From NCBI RefSeq assembly GCF_001274785.1, contig NZ_LHPI01000016.1, positions 1-64,000 of the forward strand: 64,000 nucleotides of DNA, read 5' to 3'. The position numbers and the translations under genes were made by a program. Positions 17,825 through 28,428 of this stretch are shown here, one piece after another (the first letter of the stretch is position 1; each line of letters begins with the position of its first letter). The notes below the pieces were generated by a model that saw nothing but the letters and a program-made list of their open reading frames with translations, was not told where the DNA came from and made no database searches. Origin of the DNA: Vibrio hepatarius (GTDB lineage Bacteria; Pseudomonadota; Gammaproteobacteria; Enterobacterales; Vibrionaceae).

Positions 17825-19453
17825 CTAATCAAGCTGAGGACCAGCCGCAACGAGTGATTTACCTTCTTCGTTGTCGGTGTACTTATCAAAGTTGTTGATA
17901 AAGCGAGTTGCTAGGTCTTTTGCTTTGCTTTCCCATTGTAGTGGGTCAACGTAAGTGTCACGTGGGTCAAGGATAGTTGGGTCTACATCGTGCAGTGCAG
18001 TCGGAACTTCTAGGTTGAAGATAGGGATATGTTTGGTTTCCGCTTCTTCAATTGAACCGTCTAGGATTGCGTCGATGATGCCGCGCGTATCTTGGATAGA
18101 GATACGTTTGCCGCTGCCGTTCCAGCCTGTGTTGACTAGGTAAGCTTGCGCGCCTGCTGCTTCCATACGTTTAACCAGTACTTCTGCGTACTTGGTTGGG
18201 TGTAGCGTTAGGAACGCTGCGCCAAAACATGCAGAGAAGGTTGGCGTTGGCTCGGTAATGCCACGCTCAGTACCCGCTAGTTTTGCAGTAAAACCAGATA
18301 GGAAGTGGTACTTCGTTTGTTCTGGAGTTAGTTTCGATACTGGCGGTAGAACACCGAATGCGTCCGCTGACAAGAAGATCACTTTGTTCGCGTGACCGCC
18401 TTTCGATACTGGCTTAACGATGTTTTCGATGTGCTCAATTGGGTAAGACACGCGAGTGTTTTCTGTTTTTGAACCATCGTCAAAATCGATTGTGCCGTCT
18501 GAAAGTACCGTTACGTTTTCTAGCAGCGCATCACGACGGATTGCGTTGTAGATGTCTGGTTCTGCTTCTTTCGATAGCTTGATGGTTTTCGCGTAACAAC
18601 CACCTTCGAAGTTGAATACGCCGTCGTCATCCCAGCCGTGCTCGTCATCACCGATAAGTGCACGTTTTGGATCGGTAGATAGCGTGGTTTTACCTGTACC
18701 AGATAGGCCGAAGAAGATCGCAACGTCGCCGTCTTTGCCCATGTTGGCACTACAGTGCATTGACGCGATACCTTTTAGCGGCAAGAAGTAGTTCATCATC
18801 GCGAACATACCTTTCTTCATTTCACCGCCGTACCAAGTACCACCGATAAGCTGAGTGCGCTCAGTCAGGTTAAACACCGTGAAGTTTTCAGAGTTAAGAC
18901 CGTGCTCTTTCCACTTCTTGTTGGTGCATTTCGCGCCGTTCATTACGACGAAATCTGGTTCGAATGTTTCAAGTTCCGCTTCTGTTGGGCGGATGAACAT
19001 GTTTTTCACGAAGTGTGCTTGCCATGCAACCTCAGTAATGACACGGATGCTTAGGCGAGTATCAGGGTTAGCACCACAGTAACCATCGATAACAAACACA
19101 CGTTTGCCCGAAAGCTGCTCTGTTACCTGCTCTTTCAGGTCGTTCCAAATCTCTTGTGAGATCGGTTTGTTGTCGTTTTTCACCGCGTCTGATGTCCACC
19201 ACATGTGTTCTTCAGTGGTGGCATCTTTCACGATGTACTTATCTTTTGGTGAGCGGCCAGTAAAAATACCGGTATCCACAGCGACTGCGCCAAGGTTTGT
19301 GACGACGCCTTTTTCGTAACCTTCTAGCTCAGGGCGCGTTTCTTCCTCAAACAACACTTCGTAACTTGGGTTACGAATAACCTCTTTTACGTTGTGTAGC
19401 CCGTGTTTAGTAAGGTCAATTGTTGCCGCTTTTGTATGTTCCATAACGGTCAT
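17825..19453 (-). CDS. pckA: Phosphoenolpyruvate carboxykinase (ATP)
   Basis: 542 residues, full length. Converts oxaloacetate and ATP to phosphoenolpyruvate, CO2 and ADP, the first gluconeogenic step. Key elements are the [11 protein letters not shown] oxaloacetate region near residue 65, the P-loop [11 protein letters not shown] and the metal/kinase motif [20 protein letters not shown] near residue 270. GGAGCACCC precedes the ATG at 19453. It is a single-gene unit with its own terminator. Catabolite control is expected from family knowledge, but I could not identify a convincing CRP or Cra site. Confidence 0.98.
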   Translation of the reverse strand: MTVMEHTKAATIDLTKHGLHNVKEVIRNPSYEVLFEEETRPELEGYEKGVVTNLGAVAVDTGIFTGRSPKDKYIVKDATTEEHMWWTSDAVKNDNKPISQEIWNDLKEQVTEQLSGKRVFVIDGYCGANPDTRLSIRVITEVAWQAHFVKNMFIRPTEAELETFEPDFVVMNGAKCTNKKWKEHGLNSENFTVFNLTERTQLIGGTWYGGEMKKGMFAMMNYFLPLKGIASMHCSANMGKDGDVAIFFGLSGTGKTTLSTDPKRALIGDDEHGWDDDGVFNFEGGCYAKTIKLSKEAEPDIYNAIRRDALLENVTVLSDGTIDFDDGSKTENTRVSYPIEHIENIVKPVSKGGHANKVIFLSADAFGVLPPVSKLTPEQTKYHFLSGFTAKLAGTERGITEPTPTFSACFGAAFLTLHPTKYAEVLVKRMEAAGAQAYLVNTGWNGSGKRISIQDTRGIIDAILDGSIEEAETKHIPIFNLEVPTALHDVDPTILDPRDTYVDPLQWESKAKDLATRFINNFDKYTDNEEGKSLVAAGPQLD

Positions 19454-19793
19454 TGGGTGCTCCTTATCGGAAATATTTTGTAGGGATTTTGTAAGTATCT
19501 TTTTATTTTTGTCTGCTCACCATGCTAGCAATGGGTCTAAGTTAAAACAGGGATATAGCTCAAAAAATACCCGTGCTTATTATGGGGCTTTAAGCGACGC
19601 ATCACATATTGGCTCGATTAGTGTATCGTGCACGCAAAGCTTTGCGCTAGAGCAAAACGGTTATTAATTGATTAAAATTAACCAGTTGTTTTATTACAGG
19701 AGAGGCTAGGTATAGCAAGGGTTGGATCACAAAAAAGCCAGCATTGTGCTGGCTTTTTGACGGGTAAATTACGTGCTTGATAAACTATGTGAA
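19454..19793. other. Intergenic region between pckA and hslO
   Basis: 340 bases. It holds the pckA leader and promoter region on the left and the hslO terminator on the right (about 19731-19758). A GCAAAGC-TTTGC inverted repeat lies at about 19634-19648. No gene is visible. Confidence 0.6.
19731..19758 (-). terminator. Intrinsic terminator of hslO
   Basis: AAAAAAGCCAGCA / TGCTGGCTTTTT forms a symmetrical stem that works on both strands, 36 bases past the hslO stop. Confidence 0.88.
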
Positions 19794-20669
19794 TTAATGC
19801 AGCGTTTTATTGCTTGGAGTTGCCTGTTCAAACAGCTCAGCCACGTCAGATTCGTCGAACGAATAATTCGTGCCGCAGTAATCACAATGTAAAGAAATTG
19901 AGCCAGACTCGCTCAACATGTCATTTACTTCCGCTCGATCAAGGGTCACGATCGCCGCGCCGCTACGCTCACGAGAGCAACCACAATGGAACTCAACTTG
20001 CTGAGGTTCGAACAAGCGTACCTTGTCTTGGTTGTACAGACGGTACAACAGCTCGTTCGCTTCTAGGGTGAACAGCTCTTCATCTTTCACTGTGCTGGTT
20101 AGCTGCTCAAGGTGCTCGAAATCTTCCGCCGTGCCGGTGCCATCTGGCATAACCTGAATAAGCATACCTGCTGCGTGCGCTTTGCCTTCGTGTTCGCCAG
20201 TACGAATCCAAAGGCGAGTTTTTAACTGCTCAGATTTTTCGAAGTAGCCTTCCAGAATCTCAACTAGGCTATCGCCTTCAAGACCGACGATACCTTGGTA
20301 ACGTTCGCCCTGTTTAGGCTCGATAGTGATCACTAGGTAACCTTTACCCATCATGTCATGAATGTTTGCGTCGTCAGCGATATCGCCTTCCCAACGCGCC
20401 ACACCACGTACTTGCTGGTTATTGTCACCGTTAATTACGACCAGTGATACCGGACCGTCACCTTGCAGCTGCAGGGTGATTGAACCTTCAAACTTCAGCG
20501 TTGCAGTTAGCAGTGTCGTCGAGACAAGTAGCTCACCTAGCAGGTTTTTTAGGGCTGCTGGGTATTCCTTGCTAGTGATAATACGTTGGTATGCTTCATC
20601 CAATTGCACCAACTCGCCACGTACTGATAGGTCTTCAAAAAGGTAGCGGTTTAATACATTGTTTGCCAT
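19794..20669 (-). CDS. hslO: Redox-regulated chaperone Hsp33
   Basis: 291 residues. A cytoplasmic holdase activated by oxidative (notably hypochlorous acid) stress. The zinc-binding redox switch is complete: C229 and C231 in HCGC and C262 and C265 in CDYC. The N-terminal chaperone domain begins [18 protein letters not shown]. It lies 27 bases after hslR, as in other gamma-proteobacteria, and the pair is probably one transcript ended by the terminator downstream. Confidence 0.97.
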   Translation of the reverse strand: MANNVLNRYLFEDLSVRGELVQLDEAYQRIITSKEYPAALKNLLGELLVSTTLLTATLKFEGSITLQLQGDGPVSLVVINGDNNQQVRGVARWEGDIADDANIHDMMGKGYLVITIEPKQGERYQGIVGLEGDSLVEILEGYFEKSEQLKTRLWIRTGEHEGKAHAAGMLIQVMPDGTGTAEDFEHLEQLTSTVKDEELFTLEANELLYRLYNQDKVRLFEPQQVEFHCGCSRERSGAAIVTLDRAEVNDMLSESGSISLHCDYCGTNYSFDESDVAELFEQATPSNKTLH

Positions 20670-20696
20670 GGAGTTTATTCCTAGTACGTCTGGTAC

Positions 20697-21083
20697 TTAT
20701 TGATGTTTAAATTTGATGATGTCGCGACGCTGCTTTTTATCTGGACGACGATCAGGGCTAGGGTTGTGAGCGTGGAGTTTACGTCGTGTGGCGTTTTCCT
20801 CGCGCTTAGCAATGCTTTCAGTCGTCTCTTTATAGAGCGTCTGAGCTTCAGGTGCACCACGACGTTGATCAGAAATCTTTTCGATAACAATGGTTTTCTC
20901 TTCATTGCCTTGGCGAAGAGTGATAACTGCACCGAGCTCGACCGCCTTACTCGGCTTACTACGCTGGCCATTATAGTGGACTTTGCCACCATCGACCATA
21001 TTTCGCGCAATTGAGCGTGTTTTATAGAAACGTGCAGCCCATAACCACTTATCGAGTCTGACCGCTTCTGTTTGGGAACTCAT
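20697..21083 (-). CDS. hslR: Heat-shock protein Hsp15, ribosome rescue
   Basis: 128 residues. Binds 50S subunits carrying stalled nascent chains and helps recycle them. The S4 RNA-binding domain is at the N-terminus (VRLDKWLWAARFYKTRSIARNMVDGGKVHYNG). The basic tail is rich in arginine and lysine. It is the first gene of the hslR-hslO pair and divergent from the gsp operon. Confidence 0.95.
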   Translation of the reverse strand: MSSQTEAVRLDKWLWAARFYKTRSIARNMVDGGKVHYNGQRSKPSKAVELGAVITLRQGNEEKTIVIEKISDQRRGAPEAQTLYKETTESIAKREENATRRKLHAHNPSPDRRPDKKQRRDIIKFKHQ

Positions 21084-21229
21084 AGTGGAAAATGACCTCT
21101 AATGAATCTAGCTAGATTAATGCTGTTGTAAAAATGGTGACAGGATGTCCATTTTTCAAGCGAGATTATCAAATTTATCATTTGCCTAGTGGTTCTGACA
21201 CTGTTAAGTGTTTAGCTTGATTGATATTT

Positions 21230-21238
21230 TGCTACAAT
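21230..21238 (+). promoter_or_regulatory. Candidate extended -10 promoter of the gsp operon
   Basis: TGCTACAAT fits an extended -10 (TG-N-TATAAT, one mismatch) about 63 bases before the gspC start. No good -35 is visible, which is tolerable for extended -10 promoters. Confidence 0.4.
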
Positions 21239-21300
21239 GCTCTGCTACACTTTTTATTAATATTTACCATATTATTGGGCGCAAACGAGAAGGAAACTCA

Positions 21301-22191
21301 GTGAAGCAGCAAAGCGTAAGCGCACTGTATAAATTGGGCGAATCGGTAAAGGAAATTCGAGTTCAGCAGCGAGTCAGTTCTGTTGTGGCTGTGGTGTTGC
21401 TGGTTTTAAGTGCTTGGATTTTAGGCCAGTTGGTTTGGCAGCCTTTTATGACCGAATCAATCAATCCTTGGCAGCCAACGGTATCGGCAAAAAATTCCTC
21501 TCAATCCAGTTCATCCTTTGACCTTGCTGAAGTGCAAAACGGTCATCTTTTTGGTCAGTATCAAGAGCAGCGCGTAGTGGTTGAAAAACCGAAAGTGGAA
21601 GACGCGCCAAAAAGTCGCCTTAACGTTGTTCTTGTTGGGGTCGTGACAAGTACCAATGCAAATAAAAGTCTAGCGGTGATCGCCAATCGCGGTCAGCAAG
21701 CGACGTACGGCATCGGTGAAGTGATTGAAGGAACCCGAGCGAAATTGTATCAGGTGCAAACCGACCGCGTGATTATTGATAATGCTGGGCGTAACGAGAC
21801 CGTGATGCTGGAAGGGTTGAAATACACCCAACCTCAAGCGCTTCCAGAGTCTAAGCCTCTCGCTCGTGAAGCTCAGGTATCAACAGATAAACTCGACCAA
21901 ATTCGTGACGAGATTCGCCAAGACTCGAAGCAAGTGTTCCAGTACGTGCGTATGTCTCAAGTGAAGAACGATGGTGAAGTCGCAGGCTATCGTCTCACTC
22001 CGGGTAAAGACCCGATCTTATTTGAGTCAGTTGGCCTACAGCCAGGTGACATAGCGACACAGATTAATGGATTAGATTTAAAAGACTCAGCGACGATGGG
22101 CGTTATTTTCCAATCCTTGTCCGAAATGACTGAGTTAACTCTAACGGTTGAGCGCGATGGCCAGCCGTACGAGATATATATTGAATTATAG
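21301..22191 (+). CDS. gspC: Type II secretion inner-membrane protein GspC
   Basis: 296 residues from the GTG at 21301, which has GAAGGAAA upstream. GspC links the inner-membrane platform to the secretin. One N-terminal membrane helix (VVAVVLLVLSAWILGQLVW, about residues 24-42), a periplasmic homology region (about 85-170) and a C-terminal PDZ domain (about 215-295; SVGLQPGDIATQINGLDLKD). First gene of an unbroken C-N operon. Vibrio literature calls it epsC. Confidence 0.93.
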   Translation: MKQQSVSALYKLGESVKEIRVQQRVSSVVAVVLLVLSAWILGQLVWQPFMTESINPWQPTVSAKNSSQSSSSFDLAEVQNGHLFGQYQEQRVVVEKPKVEDAPKSRLNVVLVGVVTSTNANKSLAVIANRGQQATYGIGEVIEGTRAKLYQVQTDRVIIDNAGRNETVMLEGLKYTQPQALPESKPLAREAQVSTDKLDQIRDEIRQDSKQVFQYVRMSQVKNDGEVAGYRLTPGKDPILFESVGLQPGDIATQINGLDLKDSATMGVIFQSLSEMTELTLTVERDGQPYEIYIEL

Positions 22192-22229
22192 ATAGCCGCG
22201 TTAATCGCTATCTTAATGAGGAGTAAAGT

Positions 22230-24248
22230 GTGAATCATTGGCTCAAAAAAAGCGTATGGCTTTTGGCAGGAAGCTTATTAACTTCGCCTAGCTTAGTCAC
22301 GGCTAATGAATTTAGTGCAAGCTTTAAAGGCACTGATATTCAAGAGTTTATCAACATTGTTGGCCGCAACTTAGAAAAGACCATCATTGTTGACCCGTCC
22401 GTTCGTGGCAAAGTCGATGTTCGTAGTTACGACATGCTTACCGAAGAGCAGTACTACAGTTTCTTTTTGAACGTTCTTGAGGTCTACGGTTATGCGGTTG
22501 TCGAAATGGGCAACGGCGTGATTAAAGTCGTGAAGTCAAAAGACGCGAAAACATCGGCTATTCCGGTTGTCGGTGACGGCAAAGTGCAAGGTGACGCAGT
22601 GGTCACGCGCGTTGTGGCGGTCAAAAACGTATCGGTACGTGAACTCTCTCCTCTCCTACGTCAACTGAATGATAACGCTGGTGCGGGTAACGTTGTGCAC
22701 TATGACCCGGCGAATATCATCTTGATCACTGGCCGTGCGGCGGTGGTAAACCGCTTAGCGGACATCATTAAGCGAGTTGACCAAGCCGGCGACAAATCGA
22801 TTGAAGTAGTAGACCTCGCGAATGCTTCCGCGGCAGAAATGGTGCGAATTGTTGAAGCGCTGAGCAAAACCGACGCCAAAACCACCCCTGAATTTCTTCA
22901 GCCTAAGCTGGTGGCAGACGAGCGTACCAACGCAATTTTGATTTCTGGTGACCCTCAAGTGCGTCAGCGTCTGCGCAAGTTGATTAAACAGCTTGACGTT
23001 GAAATGGCGTCAAAAGGCAACAACCGCGTGGTGTATCTCAAGTACGCAAAGGCGGAAGACTTAGTCGATGTGCTGAAAGGGGTGTCGGATAACCTGCAAG
23101 CAGAGAAAACGCAAGGCGGGAATGTTGCGACGGCCAAGCGTGGTGAAGTGATGATCGCGGCGCATCCAGAAACCAACGCGCTCGTATTGACGGCGCCGCC
23201 AGATATCATGATCGCACTGCAAGACGTGATCGGTCAGTTGGATATTCGCCGAGCGCAGGTACTGATTGAAGCACTGATCGTCGAAATGGCCGAGGGTGAC
23301 GGTATCAACCTTGGCGTACAGTGGGGCTCGTTGGAAACGGGGGCGGTGATCCAGTACAGCAACACCGGAGCACCAATCGGTCAGGTAATGGTGGGTCTGG
23401 AAGAAGCCGACGATCAAACCAGCACTGAATACTACACTGATAACAACGGCAACCGCGTACCTTACTCTGTGACTGAATCGGGTGACTACTCGACGCTGGC
23501 TTCCGCTCTTTCGGGTGTTAACGGTGCAGCATTGAGCCTTGTGATGGGTGACTGGACCGCATTACTTAGCGCGGTCGCAACTGACTCCAACTCAAACATT
23601 CTTTCTTCTCCGAGCATCACAGTGATGGATAACGGCGAAGCATCATTTATTGTTGGTGAGGAAGTGCCGGTTATTACGGGTTCTACCGCAGGTTCTAATA
23701 ACGACAACCCATTCCAAACCGTTGACCGTAAAGAAGTCGGTATCAAACTGAAAGTGGTACCGCAGATCAACGAAGGTAACTCGGTCCAACTGGATATTGA
23801 GCAAGAAGTGTCAAACGTACTGGGTGCGAACGGCGCGGTTGACGTACGTTTCGCTAAGCGTCAGCTCAATACCTCGGTCATGGTCGAAGACGGTCAGATG
23901 ATTGTGTTAGGCGGTCTGATTGATGAGCGTGCGCTGGAAAGTGAATCGAAAGTACCGCTATTGGGTGATATTCCGGTGCTTGGTCACCTATTTAAATCGA
24001 CCAGCACTCAGGTTGAAAAGAAAAACCTGATGGTATTTATCAAGCCAACCATCATTCGCGATGGCGTGACCGCAGATGGTATCACACAGCGTAAATACAA
24101 CTTCATCCGTGCTGAGCAGCTATATAAAGCCGATCAGGGCCTGAAGTTAATGGATAATGAACATATCCCGGTACTACCGCGCTTTGGCGATGATATCCGT
24201 CACCCAGCAGAAATTCAGGCATTCCTAGACCAAATGGACGAGCAGTAA
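22230..24248 (+). CDS. gspD: Type II secretion outer-membrane secretin GspD
   Basis: 672 residues beginning with GTG at 22230, after GAGGAG. A signal peptide is followed by periplasmic N0-N3 domains (about 25-340) and the secretin barrel domain (about 380-640). The secretin domain includes EEVPVITGS, the [14 protein letters not shown] strand and the [21 protein letters not shown] signature. It forms the outer-membrane pore for folded exoproteins. Its TAA stop overlaps the ATG of gspE (TAATG). Confidence 0.97.
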   Translation: MNHWLKKSVWLLAGSLLTSPSLVTANEFSASFKGTDIQEFINIVGRNLEKTIIVDPSVRGKVDVRSYDMLTEEQYYSFFLNVLEVYGYAVVEMGNGVIKVVKSKDAKTSAIPVVGDGKVQGDAVVTRVVAVKNVSVRELSPLLRQLNDNAGAGNVVHYDPANIILITGRAAVVNRLADIIKRVDQAGDKSIEVVDLANASAAEMVRIVEALSKTDAKTTPEFLQPKLVADERTNAILISGDPQVRQRLRKLIKQLDVEMASKGNNRVVYLKYAKAEDLVDVLKGVSDNLQAEKTQGGNVATAKRGEVMIAAHPETNALVLTAPPDIMIALQDVIGQLDIRRAQVLIEALIVEMAEGDGINLGVQWGSLETGAVIQYSNTGAPIGQVMVGLEEADDQTSTEYYTDNNGNRVPYSVTESGDYSTLASALSGVNGAALSLVMGDWTALLSAVATDSNSNILSSPSITVMDNGEASFIVGEEVPVITGSTAGSNNDNPFQTVDRKEVGIKLKVVPQINEGNSVQLDIEQEVSNVLGANGAVDVRFAKRQLNTSVMVEDGQMIVLGGLIDERALESESKVPLLGDIPVLGHLFKSTSTQVEKKNLMVFIKPTIIRDGVTADGITQRKYNFIRAEQLYKADQGLKLMDNEHIPVLPRFGDDIRHPAEIQAFLDQMDEQ

Positions 24249-25738
24249 TGGCAATCGATGTAGCAACTTCATTTCGTCGCCTGCCGTTTGGCTTCGCTAA
24301 CCGCTTTAATTTGGTATTAGAGCAAGCGGAAGACGGTTTGGTGTTGTCCTATGTCGCGCCATTGGCAGTACCCGCATTACTCGAAGTGCAGCGGATTGTT
24401 GGCAGCGGTTTTGCGGTTAACGAAATCGACAAAGACACCTTTGAAAAAAAACTGACCGAAGCGTATCAGCGCGACTCATCAGAGGCGCGCCAGTTGATGG
24501 AAGACTTGGGTGCAGACAGTGATGACTTTTTCTCACTGGCAGAAGACTTACCGCAAAACGAAGACTTACTTGAATCAGACGACGACGCGCCAATCATCAA
24601 GCTAATTAATGCAATGCTTGGCGAAGCGATCAAAGAAGGCGCGTCTGATATCCATATCGAGACGTTCGAAAAGTCATTGATGATTCGTTTCCGCATCGAC
24701 GGTGTGCTGCGAGACGTGTTATCACCAAGTCGTAAGCTAGCCCCGTTGCTGGTCTCGCGCGTGAAAGTTATGGCGAGGCTGGATATTGCAGAAAAACGCG
24801 TCCCTCAAGATGGGCGTATTTCGTTGCGTATTGGTGGCCGCGCGGTCGATGTGCGTGTATCGACCATGCCGTCTTCACACGGTGAGCGTGTAGTAATGCG
24901 TCTGTTGGATAAGAACGCGACGCGCCTAGATTTACACAGTTTGGGGATGACCCAAGCCAACCATGACAGTTTCCGTTCGATGATCAGTCGCCCTCACGGG
25001 ATTATCCTCGTGACCGGTCCGACGGGCTCGGGTAAATCGACCACGCTGTACGCGGGTCTGCAAGAGCTTAATAGCAACGAGCGCAATATTCTTACCGTCG
25101 AAGACCCGATTGAATTTGATATCGATGGTATCGGCCAGACCCAAGTGAACCCAAAAGTAGACATGACGTTTGCGCGCGGTCTGAGGGCGATTCTTCGTCA
25201 AGACCCGGATGTGGTGATGGTCGGTGAGATCCGTGACTTGGAAACTGCACAGATCGCGGTTCAAGCCTCGTTGACGGGTCACTTAGTCATGTCGACCTTA
25301 CACACCAATACCGCTATCGGCGCGGTGACGCGTCTGCGTGATATGGGCATTGAGCCTTTCCTAATTTCTTCATCTTTACTCGGCGTGTTGGCGCAGCGTT
25401 TGGTGCGCACATTATGCCGCGATTGTAAGCAGCCTTACGAAGCCGATAAAGAAACCAAGAAACTGTTCAACGTTTCGCAGGATGAGCGACTGACTTTATA
25501 CCGAGCGCACGGGTGTGAAAAGTGTAACCAAAAAGGTTACCGAGGCCGTACTGGTATCCACGAGCTACTGATCGTTGATGAGCAGGTGCAAGAGCTGGTC
25601 CATAGCGAAGCCGGTGAGCAAGCGATCGAGAGAGCAATTCGACAGAACACACCGAGTATTCGTGATGACGGTTTGTCGAAGGTGCTCACTGGCGTGACTT
25701 CTCTTGAAGAAGTCTTGCGAGTAACCAAGGAAAGCTAA
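24248..25738 (+). CDS. gspE: Type II secretion ATPase GspE
   Basis: 496 residues. Cytoplasmic hexameric ATPase that powers pseudopilus assembly. Walker [10 protein letters not shown] at 257-265, Asp box and Walker B ([14 protein letters not shown]), His box ([11 protein letters not shown]). A C-terminal zinc module has two CxxC pairs (CRDC, CEKC). The N-terminal part binds GspL. Starts by the TAATG overlap with gspD and ends in TAATG with gspF, so translation is coupled across all three. Confidence 0.97.
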   Translation: MAIDVATSFRRLPFGFANRFNLVLEQAEDGLVLSYVAPLAVPALLEVQRIVGSGFAVNEIDKDTFEKKLTEAYQRDSSEARQLMEDLGADSDDFFSLAEDLPQNEDLLESDDDAPIIKLINAMLGEAIKEGASDIHIETFEKSLMIRFRIDGVLRDVLSPSRKLAPLLVSRVKVMARLDIAEKRVPQDGRISLRIGGRAVDVRVSTMPSSHGERVVMRLLDKNATRLDLHSLGMTQANHDSFRSMISRPHGIILVTGPTGSGKSTTLYAGLQELNSNERNILTVEDPIEFDIDGIGQTQVNPKVDMTFARGLRAILRQDPDVVMVGEIRDLETAQIAVQASLTGHLVMSTLHTNTAIGAVTRLRDMGIEPFLISSSLLGVLAQRLVRTLCRDCKQPYEADKETKKLFNVSQDERLTLYRAHGCEKCNQKGYRGRTGIHELLIVDEQVQELVHSEAGEQAIERAIRQNTPSIRDDGLSKVLTGVTSLEEVLRVTKES

Positions 25739-26961
25739 TGGCGGCGTTTGAATTCAAAGCGTTAAACGCAAAAGGTCGAACCCAGAAAGGCGTTATCGAA
25801 GGAGATAATGCTCGTCAGGTGCGCTTGCGCCTAAAAGAGCAAGGCTTGGTGCCGGTTGAAGTAACCGAAACACGGCAGAAATCCAACAGCCAGTCCTCGA
25901 ATACTAACAAAGGCTTTAAACGTGGGATCAGTACGCCAGATTTGGCGCTGATTACCCGTCAATTAGCCACGCTAGTTCAGTCGGGGATGCCGCTGGAAGA
26001 GTGCTTAAGAGCCGTGTCTGAACAGTCAGATAAGCCCCGCATTCGTAGCATGATGTTGGCAGTTCGCTCCAAAGTGGTCGAAGGTTACACCCTTGCGGAC
26101 AGTTTGGCGGATTACTCGCACATCTTCGATGACTTGTTCCGTTCGATGGTGTCGGCGGGGGAAAAATCCGGCCATTTAGACTCAGTGCTAGAGCGTTTAG
26201 CCGACTACGCAGAGAATCGGCAAAAATTACGCTCTAAGTTACAACAGGCGATGATCTACCCTGTGGTGCTGGTGGTGTTTGCGGTCGGTATTGTCGCCTT
26301 TCTACTTGCTGCTGTGGTGCCAAAGATTGTCGGCCAGTTTGTCCAAATGGGGCAGGAACTTCCGCAGTCAACGCAGTTCTTATTATCGTCCAGTGAGTTT
26401 ATCCAGAACTGGGGGATCCAATTGCTTTTGGCGATCATCGCTTTGATTTACGGTATCAAGACGCTGCTTAAATCACCGGATATCCGCTTGAAATGGGACC
26501 GTAAAGTGGTGTCGATGCCGCTGATTGGTAAGATTTCCCGCGGGCTGAACACCTCACGATTTGCGCGCACATTATCGATTTGTACCTCGAGTGCGATCCC
26601 GATTTTAGACGGCATGAAAGTGGCGGTCGACGTAATGTCGAACCATTTTGTTAAGCAGCAGGTGATGACGGCGCGAGAAAATGTACGCGAAGGGGCGAGT
26701 CTGAGAAAAGCTTTGGATCAGACCAAACTGTTCCCACCGATGATGCTGCATATGATTGCCAGTGGTGAGCAGAGTGGTGAGTTAGAAAGTATGCTCACCC
26801 GCGCGGCAGATAATCAGGATGCGAACTTTGAGTCGACGATCAACATCGCCTTGGGTATTTTTACTCCGGCTCTGATCGCGTTGATGGCGGGTTTGGTGCT
26901 GTTCATCGTAATGGCGACCCTGATGCCAATTTTAGAAATGAATAATTTAATGAGTGGCTAA
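25738..26961 (+). CDS. gspF: Type II secretion inner-membrane platform protein GspF
   Basis: 407 residues with two repeated GspF domains (about 72-195 and 275-398) and three membrane helices (about 174-196, 222-242, 378-400). It sits at the core of the inner-membrane platform. Typical repeats are ITRQLATLVQSGMPLEECLRA and TSRFARTLSICTSSAIPILDG. Coupled to gspE by TAATG. Confidence 0.97.
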   Translation: MAAFEFKALNAKGRTQKGVIEGDNARQVRLRLKEQGLVPVEVTETRQKSNSQSSNTNKGFKRGISTPDLALITRQLATLVQSGMPLEECLRAVSEQSDKPRIRSMMLAVRSKVVEGYTLADSLADYSHIFDDLFRSMVSAGEKSGHLDSVLERLADYAENRQKLRSKLQQAMIYPVVLVVFAVGIVAFLLAAVVPKIVGQFVQMGQELPQSTQFLLSSSEFIQNWGIQLLLAIIALIYGIKTLLKSPDIRLKWDRKVVSMPLIGKISRGLNTSRFARTLSICTSSAIPILDGMKVAVDVMSNHFVKQQVMTARENVREGASLRKALDQTKLFPPMMLHMIASGEQSGELESMLTRAADNQDANFESTINIALGIFTPALIALMAGLVLFIVMATLMPILEMNNLMSG

Positions 26962-27010
26962 GGCGGTTAGCCTGAAACGCTCATCGTTAGTTTGTGGTTT
27001 GGAGAGAATA

Positions 27011-27454
27011 ATGAAAATTAAAATGAAGAAACAATCTGGTTTTACCCTGTTAGAAGTCATGGTTGTGGTTGTTATCTTGGGGATTTTGGCGAGCTTTGTT
27101 GTACCTAACTTGCTGGGTAACAAAGAAAAAGCGGACCAACAAAAAGCGATTACTGACATCGTTGCTTTGGAAAATGCGTTGGATATGTACAAGCTGGACA
27201 ACAGCGTGTACCCAACTACAGACCAAGGTCTGGATGCTTTGGTAACTAAGCCATCGAGTCCAGAACCACGCAATTACCGTGAAGGCGGCTACATTAAGCG
27301 TCTGCCAAACGACCCATGGGGTAACGACTACCAATACCTAAGCCCTGGCGATAAAGGGTCGATTGATATCTTTACCCTAGGTGCGGATGGTCAAGAGGGT
27401 GGCGAAGGTGCCAACGCTGATATCGGTAACTGGAATATTCAAGATTTCCAATAA
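27011..27454 (+). CDS. gspG: Major pseudopilin GspG
   Basis: 147 residues from the ATG at 27011 with GGAGAG upstream. The prepilin peptidase site is G/FTLLE after a short basic leader (MKIKMKKQSG). The hydrophobic helix and a C-terminal calcium-binding globular domain follow (VYPTTDQGLDAL, LPNDPWGNDY). Forms the pseudopilus shaft. The peptidase gene (pilD/gspO) is not in this window. A hairpin follows the stop and may set GspG levels above the minor pseudopilins. Confidence 0.97.
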   Translation: MKIKMKKQSGFTLLEVMVVVVILGILASFVVPNLLGNKEKADQQKAITDIVALENALDMYKLDNSVYPTTDQGLDALVTKPSSPEPRNYREGGYIKRLPNDPWGNDYQYLSPGDKGSIDIFTLGADGQEGGEGANADIGNWNIQDFQ

Positions 27455-27471
27455 TCCATTTCTCGGACGTA

Positions 27472-27491
27472 GGGGCGGCTTTGGTCGCCTC
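27472..27491 (+). promoter_or_regulatory. Intercistronic hairpin between gspG and gspH
   Basis: GGGGCG / CGCCTC (one G-T pair) around an 8-base loop fills most of the 43-base gspG-gspH gap. There is no T-run, so it is not an intrinsic terminator. It lies where a gspH ribosome site would be expected. Confidence 0.5.
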
Positions 27492-27497
27492 ATACAT

Positions 27498-28085
27498 ATG
27501 ACGCCTAAGCAAAAGGGTTTTACCCTACTCGAGATCCTGTTGGTATTGGTGCTGTTGTCGGTTGCCTCCGTGGCGGTGATCGCCACCCTACCACAGAAAA
27601 CGTCTGATGAAGCCAAGCAACAAGCGGTGGCGTTATACCATCGTCTGCAGCTTTTGAACGAAGAAGCGATTTTGAGCGGTAAAGACTACGGTGCTCGTTT
27701 TGACCAAAAGCGTGCCAGCTATCAGTTGTTGGCGTTAGGTGAAGAGGGATGGCAAGCGTTAGACGATGAACAATTACCAGAGCAGGTCACGTTACCCGAC
27801 GGTTTGGCGCTCACGATGCAATTGGGGGGTAACGTTTGGAAAGACGAAGACCGCTTGTTTAATCCCGGTAGTTTGTTTGATGACGAGATGTTTGCCGAGT
27901 TAGAAGCCGAGAATAAAGTGCTGCCACCACAGGTATTTATTATGTCGAGTGGTGAAATTACCCCATTCTCTATTGCCATTTATCCGCAGAACTTGAGTGC
28001 GGACGAAGACGCGTGGCGTGTAGTGGCAAAAGAAAATGGCGACATCATTCTTCTCGCCCCAGGAGAGAGTGATGAGCAAGCGTAG
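27498..28085 (+). CDS. gspH: Minor pseudopilin GspH
   Basis: 195 residues from the ATG at 27498, the only start that puts the peptidase site (KG/FTLLE) after a normal short leader. Hydrophobic N-helix, then a soluble C-terminal domain. No clear Shine-Dalgarno is visible; the preceding hairpin occupies that region. The last 14 bases overlap gspI. Confidence 0.92.
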   Translation: MTPKQKGFTLLEILLVLVLLSVASVAVIATLPQKTSDEAKQQAVALYHRLQLLNEEAILSGKDYGARFDQKRASYQLLALGEEGWQALDDEQLPEQVTLPDGLALTMQLGGNVWKDEDRLFNPGSLFDDEMFAELEAENKVLPPQVFIMSSGEITPFSIAIYPQNLSADEDAWRVVAKENGDIILLAPGESDEQA

Positions 28086-28428
28086 GTCAGGTTTTACGTT
28101 ATTAGAAGTACTGGTGGCGTTGGCGATTTTTGCCACGGCGGCGATCGCGGTGATTCGCTCGGTCAGCCAGCATATCAATACGCTGAGTTATCTCGAGGAA
28201 AAGACCTTCGCTTCGATGGTTGCTGACAACCAAATGGCCAAGGTCATGCTTTCTGAACGTAAGCCAACTAAAGTGAAGGGCAAAGAAGAACTGGCAGGAC
28301 GTGAATGGTATTGGTCGGTAGAACCGGTCGATACCGCTGGTAACTTGCTGCAAGGTTTTGATGTCAAAGTCGCGGCGGAAGAAAAAGGCGCTTCGATCGT
28401 TACGGTAAGAAGTTATGTGGCGAAATAG
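28072..28428 (+). CDS. gspI: Minor pseudopilin GspI
   Basis: 118 residues. Begins at 28072 inside the end of gspH, preceded by AGGAGAG. Leader MSKRRSG with peptidase site G/FTLLE, hydrophobic helix and small globular domain. GspI with GspJ and GspK forms the pseudopilus tip. Overlaps gspJ by 14 bases. Confidence 0.93.
   Translation: MSKRRSGFTLLEVLVALAIFATAAIAVIRSVSQHINTLSYLEEKTFASMVADNQMAKVMLSERKPTKVKGKEELAGREWYWSVEPVDTAGNLLQGFDVKVAAEEKGASIVTVRSYVAK

Noticed and set aside
19590..19625. A CRP site upstream of pckA
   Set aside because: Only one half (TGTGA on the minus strand near 19600) fits and the other half is poor. Catabolite control is likely from family knowledge but not shown here.
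27381..27497. A longer GspH starting inside gspG
   Set aside because: It would put 39 extra residues before the prepilin peptidase site; pseudopilin leaders are short, so the ATG at 27498 is preferred.
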